DNA from: Alkalimonas cellulosilytica
Lineage (GTDB): Bacteria; Pseudomonadota; Gammaproteobacteria; Enterobacterales; Alteromonadaceae
Assembly (NCBI RefSeq): GCF_036325985.1
Contig: NZ_JAUHLI010000008.1
Location: forward strand, 124,001-188,000
Length of the DNA stretch: 64,000 bases
Direction: 5' to 3'
This document shows, one piece after another, positions 50,344-57,614 of the stretch (the first letter of the stretch is position 1; every line of letters starts with the position of its first letter). Below the pieces are notes generated by a model. It saw only the letters and a list, made by a program, of their open reading frames with translations. It was not told the DNA's origin and did no database searches. A program made the translations under genes and the position numbers.

Positions 50344-50407
50344 GCTTACCCTCCTTCAGGTAGACTTGGCGAGTTTGTATTCACCCTCATAACAAAAAGG
50401 TCTTTCC

Positions 50408-51844
50408 ATGAAGAAAGCATTTAAGGTTCCTCATACCCTCACCTTGCTGTTTAGCATGATGATCGTGGCCATGATTGCCACCTGGATCGTGCCGCAAGGT
50501 TTTTTTGAAACGGCCCTGACCGATACCGGACGCACGGTAGTCATTCCCGGCACCTATACCCTGGCTGAAGAGCGTGGCTTACTTACCCCCTGGCAACTGC
50601 TGACAGCCGTACCCCGCGCCTTTGCCGCAGCGCAGGATATTATTTTCTTTGTATTCATCGTTGGTGGCGTACTGGCTATCGCCCGAAAAACTGGTACTGT
50701 CGATGCGTTGATTGGTCGTTTGCTGGAAAAACACAGTGACGCACCGCATAAATTGATTTTTATGGTGATCTTCTTTTTCTCACTGGCATCTGGTGCCATC
50801 GGCACTGCCGGTGAGTACATTCCCTTTGTGCTGATTTTAGTGGCGCTGTGCAAAGCGATGCGGCTTGATAGCATGACAGCGGTCGGTATGACCGTAGCAG
50901 GCTATGGTGTCGGCTATGGGGTGTCTGCTTTTAACCCCTTTACCGTGCTTATTGCACAAGGCATTGCTGAAGTGCCGCCATATTCCGGTATGTGGTTGCG
51001 CCTGGCGCTGATCCTGCCATTTTGTATTATTGCCTACCATCATGTCTGGCGATACGCTCAGAAAGTCATTGCCGATCCCAAAGCGTCCATGGTGGCCGAT
51101 TTGCCCTGCCCGGTTGGTGATATCAGCAATAAAAGCTACCCCAGCTTAAACAAGCGGCATCAACTGATCCTTGCTACTTTCCTGGTAACTATTGGCATTG
51201 CGATTTATGGTATTTCCCAGCATGGCTGGTATCTGTATGAGCTGGGTGCTTGTTTTGTCGGTTGGGGCTTACTAACCACCCTGATTGGCCGGCTGAGCTT
51301 TGACGAGGCTTCCGATAGCTTTATTGAAGGGGTCAAAGATTTAACCACCACCGCAGTACTGATTGGTATTGCCCGCGGTATCGCGCTGATTTTAGAAGAT
51401 GGCCAGATCCTGCATAGCATTGTACATGGCTTGTCATTGCCACTGTCGCATGTACCGGCGACTATTTCAGCCTTTGGTATGCTGGTGATTCAAACCATCC
51501 TGAATCTGTTTGTTCCCTCTGGCAGTGGCCAGGCTTTTGTCACCATGCCGCTGATGGCACCTCTTAGCGATTTAGTGGGCGTACCGCGTCAGGTCGCCGT
51601 GCTGGCGTATCAGTTTGGTGATGGTTTCTCCAACATGATCGTGCCCACCAATGCCGTACTGATGGGCATCATTGGTATTGCCGGCGTGCCTTACGATCGC
51701 TGGTTTAAGTTCTGTATGCCGCTGCTGCTAAAGCTAATGCTGGCCGCGGCTGTAGTGCTGATGTTGGCCGTGGTGTTCGGCTACGGTGCAGATGTGCAGC
51801 CTGAAGTGGTCCTGGCGCCGGTTGAAACCGTCACCGCCCCTTAA
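50408..51844 (+). CDS. YfcC family transporter, second copy
   Basis: A 478-residue inner membrane protein with about 12 helices, a paralogue of the protein at 39224. Shared blocks are IVGGVLAIARKTGTVDALIG, GAIGTAGEYIPFVLILVALC, YGVSAFNPFTVLIAQGIAEV and LFVPSGSGQAFVTMPLMAPL. In several genomes YfcC proteins are predicted basic amino acid carriers; substrate here is open. AAGG precedes the ATG. A RIO kinase gene follows after 12 bp, perhaps in the same unit. Confidence 0.87.
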   Translation: MKKAFKVPHTLTLLFSMMIVAMIATWIVPQGFFETALTDTGRTVVIPGTYTLAEERGLLTPWQLLTAVPRAFAAAQDIIFFVFIVGGVLAIARKTGTVDALIGRLLEKHSDAPHKLIFMVIFFFSLASGAIGTAGEYIPFVLILVALCKAMRLDSMTAVGMTVAGYGVGYGVSAFNPFTVLIAQGIAEVPPYSGMWLRLALILPFCIIAYHHVWRYAQKVIADPKASMVADLPCPVGDISNKSYPSLNKRHQLILATFLVTIGIAIYGISQHGWYLYELGACFVGWGLLTTLIGRLSFDEASDSFIEGVKDLTTTAVLIGIARGIALILEDGQILHSIVHGLSLPLSHVPATISAFGMLVIQTILNLFVPSGSGQAFVTMPLMAPLSDLVGVPRQVAVLAYQFGDGFSNMIVPTNAVLMGIIGIAGVPYDRWFKFCMPLLLKLMLAAAVVLMLAVVFGYGADVQPEVVLAPVETVTAP

Positions 51845-51856
51845 CCGAAGCTCTTG

Positions 51857-52714
51857 ATGAAAACACCTAAACGTATTCAGCCGCTGATCGATGAAGGCCT
51901 GGTGGATGAAGTAGTGAGGCCGCTGATGAGTGGCAAAGAAGCCGCAGTGTACATAGTTCGCTGCGGTGAGACCATGCGCTGCGCTAAAGTCTATAAAGAG
52001 GCCAGCCAGCGCAGCTTTAAAAAAGCGGTGCAATACCAGGAAGGCCGTAAAGTTCGTAGCTCCAGACGCGCCAGAGCCATGGAAAAAGGCTCAGGGTTTG
52101 GGCGCAAGCAAGCCGAAGAAAGCTGGCAGCACGCCGAGGTAGATGCTTTGTATAAACTGTCCGATGCAGGCGTACGGGTACCTGCCCCTTACGGCTGCTT
52201 TGATGGCATCTTGCTGATGGAGTTGATTCTGGATGAAGACGGTGATGTTGCGCCGCGTTTAAATGATATTGAACTAAGTGCCGAACAAGCAAGGCGCGAT
52301 CATCAAAGTATGATGCAGGATGTGCTGCGGATGCTGTCTGTTGGTTTGGTGCATGGTGACTTGTCTGAATTTAATGTGCTGCAAGCGCCAGAAGGCCCGG
52401 TCATTATCGATCTGCCCCAGGTGGTGGATGCCGCCGCCAATAACAATGCTCAGTGGATGCTAGCGCGTGATGTTAACAACATCACTCAGTACTATGCGCA
52501 ATTTGCGCCTGAACTAGCAAACACCCAGTATGCTAAAGAAATCTGGGCTTTGTTTGAAGCCGGTAACCTGAATCCCGATACCGAATTAACCGGGGTATTT
52601 CGCGAAGCAGAGCAAGCTGCGGATGTTACTGCCGTGCTGGCTGAGATCAATGCTGTGTTCGAAGAAGTTCAAGAGCGCAAAGCCAGGCAACAAGCAGCAA
52701 AAAGCCAGGATTAG
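51857..52714 (+). CDS. RIO-type serine protein kinase
   Basis: A 285-residue atypical kinase of the bacterial RIO1-like group. PLMSGKEAAVYIVRCGETM is the flexible ATP loop, CAKVYKEASQ holds the Lys, VGLVHGDLSEFNVLQAP is the catalytic loop (HGDLSEFN) and GPVIIDLPQVVD holds the metal-binding Asp. RSSRRARAMEKGSGFGRKQ is the basic RIO1 flexible region. Bacterial targets are not known. ATG at 51857 follows a poor ribosome site; the C-terminus is a charged coiled coil. Confidence 0.88.
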   Translation: MKTPKRIQPLIDEGLVDEVVRPLMSGKEAAVYIVRCGETMRCAKVYKEASQRSFKKAVQYQEGRKVRSSRRARAMEKGSGFGRKQAEESWQHAEVDALYKLSDAGVRVPAPYGCFDGILLMELILDEDGDVAPRLNDIELSAEQARRDHQSMMQDVLRMLSVGLVHGDLSEFNVLQAPEGPVIIDLPQVVDAAANNNAQWMLARDVNNITQYYAQFAPELANTQYAKEIWALFEAGNLNPDTELTGVFREAEQAADVTAVLAEINAVFEEVQERKARQQAAKSQD

Positions 52715-52835
52715 TTCAAGGAGGCAATTATTACTGCACAAGTGTGGGCTAAATGCGCTTTTTGATGCAGTGTCTGAAGTTTAAACAACGGAAAGCAGCT
52801 AGCTTCCAAACCACTTTCCATTTTAAACAGCATCA

Positions 52836-53348
52836 TTAACGCATAGCAGGTTTTACTTCGGTTACTTTGAGTTTCGCGCTATGCAGCTCGGCTGCACCAT
52901 GCACGCCCACCCAAATATTGTACTGCCCTTCTCTTGGGTTTTGGAAAATAACCATTGGGTTTAAGCCAATAAAATCATCATTGCAGTACCAACGCCCATC
53001 CGGTGCATTGACTACCAGGGTGGTATCGGCATCCGACTCGACATGAATATAAACCACCGCACTGCTACCGGAAAAGTTAAAGTCTACATCAGGCCTGCTA
53101 TAATTGATGAAGCCTTTACAACCTGGGGCTAAAGACGATGTCACTTCACGCCCTCCTCCCGCTTGCAAATCCTGCACCCAGGGATCTGGTGTAAAACCTG
53201 CGGCAAGGCTGACCGTGCCATAAACAGGGTTACCTTTCCAGTTCGGCTCATCAGCCTGAGTCATGGCACTAAAGCAGGCAGTAGCTGCCAGCATGCTTAC
53301 TTTTAGCAGAGCGACCTTGTTGGTGGATAACGACAAGCCCTTGTACAT
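52836..53348 (-). CDS. Secreted beta-sandwich protein, PPC-like
   Basis: A 170-residue exported protein. The signal peptide (LKVSMLAATACFSAMTQA) is cut near residue 32. The mature part has VYGTVSLAAGFTPDPWVQDL and then PDGRWYCNDDFIGLNPMVIF, a pattern like pre-peptidase C-terminal (PPC) domains seen as stand-alone proteins in Alteromonadales. Two Cys residues may form a disulfide. No catalytic residues visible. Confidence 0.65.
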   Translation of the reverse strand: MYKGLSLSTNKVALLKVSMLAATACFSAMTQADEPNWKGNPVYGTVSLAAGFTPDPWVQDLQAGGGREVTSSLAPGCKGFINYSRPDVDFNFSGSSAVVYIHVESDADTTLVVNAPDGRWYCNDDFIGLNPMVIFQNPREGQYNIWVGVHGAAELHSAKLKVTEVKPAMR

Positions 53349-53628
53349 TTTTCATTCCTTATAAATAATGTTCTGATATGAACGGAGTAAAAATATAGGG
53401 CAATTCAAAAGCTGTCAATCACCATCATAGACTTTGTAAGATCGAATAAAAAACAGGCCAAACGTAGCAGTAACTGACTGTTTTTTTTGAAAAATAAGGA
53501 ATTTTACTATGGATAAGTCTTAGCAGGACAGGCCGCTAAGTTCGTAGCGATGAGCGAGCCAACTGAAGGACCGCTTCGCAAAAAGCGATCAGACCTAAAG
53601 TGATAAACAGAGAAATATACAAAAGAAG
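53349..53628. other. Intergenic stretch before the tRNA array
   Basis: About 280 bp with no gene. On the minus strand it lies just after the last tRNA-Asp and should contain the end of that transcript; CGCTTTTTGCGAAGCG (minus) near 53570-53590 is a possible weak end signal. Confidence 0.4.
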
Positions 53629-53705
53629 TGGCGGAGCGGACGGGGCTCGAACCCGCGACCCCCGGCGTGACAGGCCGGTATTCTAACCAACTGAACTACC
53701 GCTCC
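53629..53705 (-). tRNA. tRNA-Asp (GTC), copy 1 of 4
   Basis: A 77-nt tRNA with encoded CCA. GGAGCGG / CCGCTCC form the acceptor stem, anticodon GTC in CCTGTCACG, and GGTTCGAGCC the T arm. It matches E. coli tRNA-Asp closely. It is the last in transcription order of a four-gene array. Its sequence on the plus strand gives an open frame that is only a shadow. Confidence 0.98.
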
Positions 53706-53754
53706 GCGAAAAGCGATTTGGCATTAGAGCCAACAATAGTGATGTACAAAGAAG

Positions 53755-53831
53755 TGGCGGAGCGGACGGGGCTCGAACCCGCGACCCCCGGCGTGACAGG
53801 CCGGTATTCTAACCAACTGAACTACCGCTCC
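53755..53831 (-). tRNA. tRNA-Asp (GTC), copy 2 of 4
   Basis: Same 77-nt sequence as its neighbours, including anticodon GTC and CCA end. It is separated from copy 1 by a 49-nt spacer. Spacers between copies are unlike each other. Confidence 0.98.
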
Positions 53832-53874
53832 GCAGCGGTATACACCAACTAAAGCTTTGCAATCGATCCGATAG

Positions 53875-53951
53875 TGGCGGAGCGGACGGGGCTCGAACCC
53901 GCGACCCCCGGCGTGACAGGCCGGTATTCTAACCAACTGAACTACCGCTCC
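53875..53951 (-). tRNA. tRNA-Asp (GTC), copy 3 of 4
   Basis: Identical 77-nt tRNA, separated from copy 2 by 43 nt. CGATCCGATAG just outside its 3' end is matched by CTATCGGATG just outside its 5' end, so the flanks can pair and may guide RNA processing. Confidence 0.98.
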
Positions 53952-53974
53952 GCTATCGGATGCTGCAAAAGGTT

Positions 53975-54051
53975 TGGCGGAGCGGACGGGGCTCGAACCC
54001 GCGACCCCCGGCGTGACAGGCCGGTATTCTAACCAACTGAACTACCGCTCC
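53975..54051 (-). tRNA. tRNA-Asp (GTC), copy 4 of 4
   Basis: Identical 77-nt tRNA, first in transcription order, 23 nt from copy 3. The promoter should lie between here and the TIGR03503 gene (54052-54158). Confidence 0.98.
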
Positions 54052-54158
54052 AAACCAAGGTGCGCTGCCCATCTTGTCAGGGATGTTGCAGTGCGGCGGG
54101 AATGATAAGGGTTCGGGTTTTCTGCGTCAACACCTTTTTGGCCGCAATTGCGCAAAGC

Positions 54159-55613
54159 TTAATCATCCGGTAACGATAAGTCGAGAATATCGTCCAAATC
54201 ATCTTTTTTAGCGGCAGGGGCGCCCTGCTTGGCTTCGCTTTCCTTGTTCGGTTTGTTGTTATCGGCCGTTGCAGCCGCTTTTTTCTTTGGCAGTAAATCA
54301 CGTACCGACTTGCCGGTGAGCATCAACCAGATAAAAAAGCCGCCTATCGATAGAATTAAAACATTCACACTGATCACCCATCCCCACGGGAAAGCAGCGG
54401 CTTGTTCCAACTCTCTTCTGGCTGCCTCTTCGGCCAGGATCTCTTCAGGCAAACGTTCCAGCTCAGGGGCCTGAAAAGTTTCGAGATTCACCGAAAAATC
54501 CACATTAGGCAGGGTCAGCATAAACTCCCGGCCATTACGAAGTTCACCAAAGGCCTGGATTTCAATCATATAGCTACCATAGCCCCGATGCTCCAGCTGC
54601 AAGCGATGAGCACCAAATTCAGACCGCTGCAGGCTAAATGCCTCGGTATCTCCATCCGGATAACGCACCCGGCCTTGCAAAATCAGGCTTTGAGCTTTGA
54701 CTTCCTCGTTCACCACCACAAAGTTCAGTTGATGCTTGGCTTCGACATGTTCGGCTTTGGTCAGCTCCGCTTTGATTGGTATCGGATGAATCAACACCGG
54801 GGCTTGCTCTACTTCTCTGGTATAAAGCGGTGTTTTTACCAGGTATTTAGGAACCCACTCACCAGCGGCAAAACTCAGCTGGAACTCACCGGTAAATACC
54901 CCATCCCGGGCTCGTTCATCAAACCCCCGGCCGTCATCGCGGAATTGCGCGACCTGCACAATGCCCCGACCAAAATTGTCATAATCAGGGTTGTTGGTGC
55001 TGATAAAAATCACATCCAACGTTAGAATTTCACGGAAGTCTCTGGCATTAATCGGCTCACCAGCATTTTTTAGTCTGGCCGTTACCTTTAGGGTTTCGCC
55101 ACTCATCAGATGATCTGGCAAAGGATCCACATCCAAAATAATATCGCTAAGTACCATAATCCGGCTTTCAGCTAAGATGCGCCCTAACGCCTGCCAGGGG
55201 CCTGCCATCGGCCGGGGAATCTGGATCAAATCGTAGTTACGGCTGGCATGCCATTCCACTTGCTGCTCTTCGGCATTTCGTACATTGATTTTACTGCCAT
55301 CGGGCCGTACCAGAATCACGGAAGGTGAGCCCGGCCGGCGGAACATCAGTAAAGTAATTTCATCTACCTCGCCATCAATCCGAAAGCGATTGTCAAACAG
55401 CGAGATTTGGTTGCGGGTTGGCAGTTGCTGCAACATTTCAAAGCCAATATCAAACGGAGTATCTTGCAGTAACTCTGGAAAGTCCAGCTCCAGCTCCTCT
55501 AGCTGCTCCATGGTTAGCTCTGGCTCCGGGTCTGGTACAGGCTCAGGTTGGGCCAGTACCGCCAGACTACATAGCAAAAGTAAGCATAATAAATAACTCA
55601 GAGCTCTGGCCAT
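54159..55613 (-). CDS. TIGR03503 family membrane protein
   Basis: A 484-residue envelope protein. Signal peptide (YLLCLLLLCSLAVLAQ), a periplasmic beta-rich body (about 25-405; VDEITLLMFRRPGSPSVILV and DLIQIPRPMAGPWQALGR are typical of TIGR03503), one C-terminal membrane helix (VISVNVLILSIGGFFIWLML, about 412-432) and a charged cytoplasmic tail with Asp-rich end. Function unknown. Its start overlaps the dnaQ stop by 16 bp; the dnaQ neighbourhood is usual for the family in Vibrio and Shewanella. Confidence 0.88.
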   Translation of the reverse strand: MARALSYLLCLLLLCSLAVLAQPEPVPDPEPELTMEQLEELELDFPELLQDTPFDIGFEMLQQLPTRNQISLFDNRFRIDGEVDEITLLMFRRPGSPSVILVRPDGSKINVRNAEEQQVEWHASRNYDLIQIPRPMAGPWQALGRILAESRIMVLSDIILDVDPLPDHLMSGETLKVTARLKNAGEPINARDFREILTLDVIFISTNNPDYDNFGRGIVQVAQFRDDGRGFDERARDGVFTGEFQLSFAAGEWVPKYLVKTPLYTREVEQAPVLIHPIPIKAELTKAEHVEAKHQLNFVVVNEEVKAQSLILQGRVRYPDGDTEAFSLQRSEFGAHRLQLEHRGYGSYMIEIQAFGELRNGREFMLTLPNVDFSVNLETFQAPELERLPEEILAEEAARRELEQAAAFPWGWVISVNVLILSIGGFFIWLMLTGKSVRDLLPKKKAAATADNNKPNKESEAKQGAPAAKKDDLDDILDLSLPDD

Positions 55614-56305
55614 AATGTGGCTCCGGATTTTTTGGCAATCAGTTGCAAGTGCTGTTGATGCGCTTGCAATTCCTGCTCGCTGGCTGCGATCACTTTCAAG
55701 GCACCGCTGCGTCTTATCTGCGCTGGTTGCCTCTGTTCACCACTGTCGTTTTGCTGCTCTGATGCCAGGTTCAGACTCACCTGGCCACCGGTCATCCGTA
55801 GATAGACATCCGCCAGGATCTCAGCATCCAGCAAAGCCCCGTGCAGGGTTCGATGACTGTTGTTGATATCGTAACGCCGGCAAAGAGCGTCTAAGTTGTT
55901 TTTCTGGCCAGGGTGTAGATCCCGCGCCAGCTTCAGCGTATCCAGAATGGCACAGTAACCCGCTACAGGAGGTAAAGTTGGCCGCAGCAGACTAAACTCG
56001 TGGTCAATAAAACCAACGTCGAAAGCTGCGTTGTGAATAACCAGCTCAGCTCCCTGAATGTAGTGATAGAAATCCTGGGCGATATCGCGGAACTTTGGCT
56101 CATGCATCAAGCGTTCATTGGTAATACCATGCACCGCAATGGCTTCGGCTTCAATATCCCGCTCCGGGTTGATGTAGACATGGTAGTTATTGCCGGTAAA
56201 ACGCCGGTTCACCAGCTCCACACAGCCAATCTCAATGATTCGGTGCCCTTCTTTTGGGTTAATGCCGGTGGTTTCTGTATCAAGTACAATCTGACGTTTT
56301 GCCAT
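55598..56305 (-). CDS. dnaQ: DnaQ, DNA polymerase III epsilon subunit
   Basis: The proofreading 3'-5' exonuclease of replicative polymerase. The 235-residue protein has ExoI QIVLDTETTGINPKEGHRII, ExoII LVIHNAAFDVGFIDHEFSLL and ExoIII RTLHGALLDAEILADVYL with the His, the DEDDh set. The C-terminal ~50 residues give the alpha-binding tail (SGALKVIAASEQELQAHQQH). ATG at 56305 is chosen on comparison with E. coli; an ATG six codons upstream is possible. Divergent from rnhA, as in E. coli. Confidence 0.95.
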   Translation of the reverse strand: MAKRQIVLDTETTGINPKEGHRIIEIGCVELVNRRFTGNNYHVYINPERDIEAEAIAVHGITNERLMHEPKFRDIAQDFYHYIQGAELVIHNAAFDVGFIDHEFSLLRPTLPPVAGYCAILDTLKLARDLHPGQKNNLDALCRRYDINNSHRTLHGALLDAEILADVYLRMTGGQVSLNLASEQQNDSGEQRQPAQIRRSGALKVIAASEQELQAHQQHLQLIAKKSGATLWPEL

Positions 56306-56405
56306 CTCAGGTTCCGCTGCCATCGCTTTTACGGTAAATTATAACAACAATGCCAAAGCACTGCGCGCCTTGTCTGCATAGCCCATTGAATCATAGGACA
56401 TCTGT

Positions 56406-56882
56406 ATGCAAAAAACCGTCACCATCTTTACAGATGGCTCTTGCCTTGGCAACCCTGGCCCAGGTGGTTATGGCATCGTGCTGCGTTATCAACAGCACCA
56501 GAAGGAATTAAGCGCTGGTTTTGTGCAAACCACCAACAACCGAATGGAGCTGCTGGCAGCCATTGTTGCGCTGGAAAGCCTGAAATCGCCTTGTCAGGTG
56601 GAGCTCTATACCGACAGTCAGTATGTCCGGTTGGGTATCACCCAGTGGCTGGTTGGCTGGAAACGCAATAACTGGCGGACCAGCCAGAAAAAAGCCGTGA
56701 AAAACCAGGATCTATGGCAGCGTCTCGACAGCGCCAGTCAGCGCCATCAAATCAACTGGCACTGGGTGAAAGGCCACTCTGGACATCCGGAAAATGAACG
56801 TTGCGATGAACTGGCACGAGCAGCGGCAACGCATGGCGCTACCGCTATTGATCAAGGCTTTGTTGCTAATAAGGAGGAATAA
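56406..56882 (+). CDS. rnhA: RnhA, ribonuclease HI
   Basis: Cuts the RNA strand of RNA-DNA hybrids. The 158-residue protein carries the four catalytic acidic residues in FTDGSCLGNPGPGGYGIVL, NNRMELLAAIVALESL, ELYTDSQYVRLGITQW and CDELARAAA, and the handle WKRNNWRTSQKKAVKNQDLW. HWVKGHSGHPENERCDEL has the catalytic His. Divergent from dnaQ across about 100 bp that must hold both promoters. Ends 3 bp from the convergent peroxidase. Confidence 0.97.
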   Translation: MQKTVTIFTDGSCLGNPGPGGYGIVLRYQQHQKELSAGFVQTTNNRMELLAAIVALESLKSPCQVELYTDSQYVRLGITQWLVGWKRNNWRTSQKKAVKNQDLWQRLDSASQRHQINWHWVKGHSGHPENERCDELARAAATHGATAIDQGFVANKEE

Positions 56883-56885
56883 GGC

Positions 56886-57437
56886 TTAACCTCCCTGGCC
56901 CAACAGCTTTTCCAGCTCGGCAACAAAAGCCGGATCAGCAGGACTAACCCGACTTCCAAAGTGCACTACGGTTTGCTCATCGGCACTGACTAAATACTTG
57001 TTGAAGTTCCAGGACGGCTGCTCGCCTGTTTTGTCAATCAAAGCACGAAACACAGGGTTGGCGTTACGTCCCCGTACTGAAGTGGTTGAGAACATAGGGA
57101 ATTCAACCCCATAGTCTAAATAACACACTTCAGCCGTTCTGGCTTCATCGCTGTGTTCCTGACGAAAATCGTTGGAAGGAAAACCCAACACCACCAAGCC
57201 TTGCTCGCGGTAATCATGATACAGCTGCTGCAAAGCTTCAAACTGAGGAGTGAAACCACAACGACTGGCGGTATTGACCACCAGCAGTGTTTTCCCTTTG
57301 AATTGCTCGCATAAATCCACTGTCTCACGGGTATTGAGTTGCTGCATTGAATGACCTAACACAGCTCCGCATTGATTGGCCATCACCTGACTGCTAAAGG
57401 CCGCAGCAGCAACCGCTGCTAACCACCATGTTTTCAT
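56886..57437 (-). CDS. Periplasmic glutathione/thiol peroxidase
   Basis: A 183-residue GPx-family peroxidase. A signal peptide (WWLAAVAAAAFSSQVMA) sends it to the periplasm, so thioredoxin-like or other thiols rather than glutathione may be the donor. The peroxidatic Cys is in VVNTASRCGFTPQFEALQ, with LVVLGFPSNDFRQEHSDEA (Gln/Asn) and WNFNKYLVSADEQTVVHFG (Trp-Asn) completing the active site. The codon is Cys, not TGA. GGGAG precedes the ATG at 57437. Confidence 0.88.
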   Translation of the reverse strand: MKTWWLAAVAAAAFSSQVMANQCGAVLGHSMQQLNTRETVDLCEQFKGKTLLVVNTASRCGFTPQFEALQQLYHDYREQGLVVLGFPSNDFRQEHSDEARTAEVCYLDYGVEFPMFSTTSVRGRNANPVFRALIDKTGEQPSWNFNKYLVSADEQTVVHFGSRVSPADPAFVAELEKLLGQGG

Positions 57438-57614
57438 GACTAACTCCCACATTATGTTGTCCACTTAGCATGATTTATACGTGGCCATTATGCAAATGGA
57501 TCGGCTATTTAACAGCAATAAGCCCTTGATTGGTCTAGAATAGGGAAATTGACTGGCAAAAGCTAAATACAGTCAGCCTTTAGCACTTACCGAATTTATC
57601 AACCACAAAAGCCG

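Noticed and set aside
52715..52760. Strong ribosome site AAGGAGG after the RIO kinase gene
   Set aside because: The only start codon at a workable distance opens a seven-codon frame; no gene can be supported.
53628..53936. Open frames on both strands with repeated peptide ERTGLEPATPGVTGRYSNQL and its counterpart
   Set aside because: They are translations of the tandem tRNA-Asp genes, not proteins.
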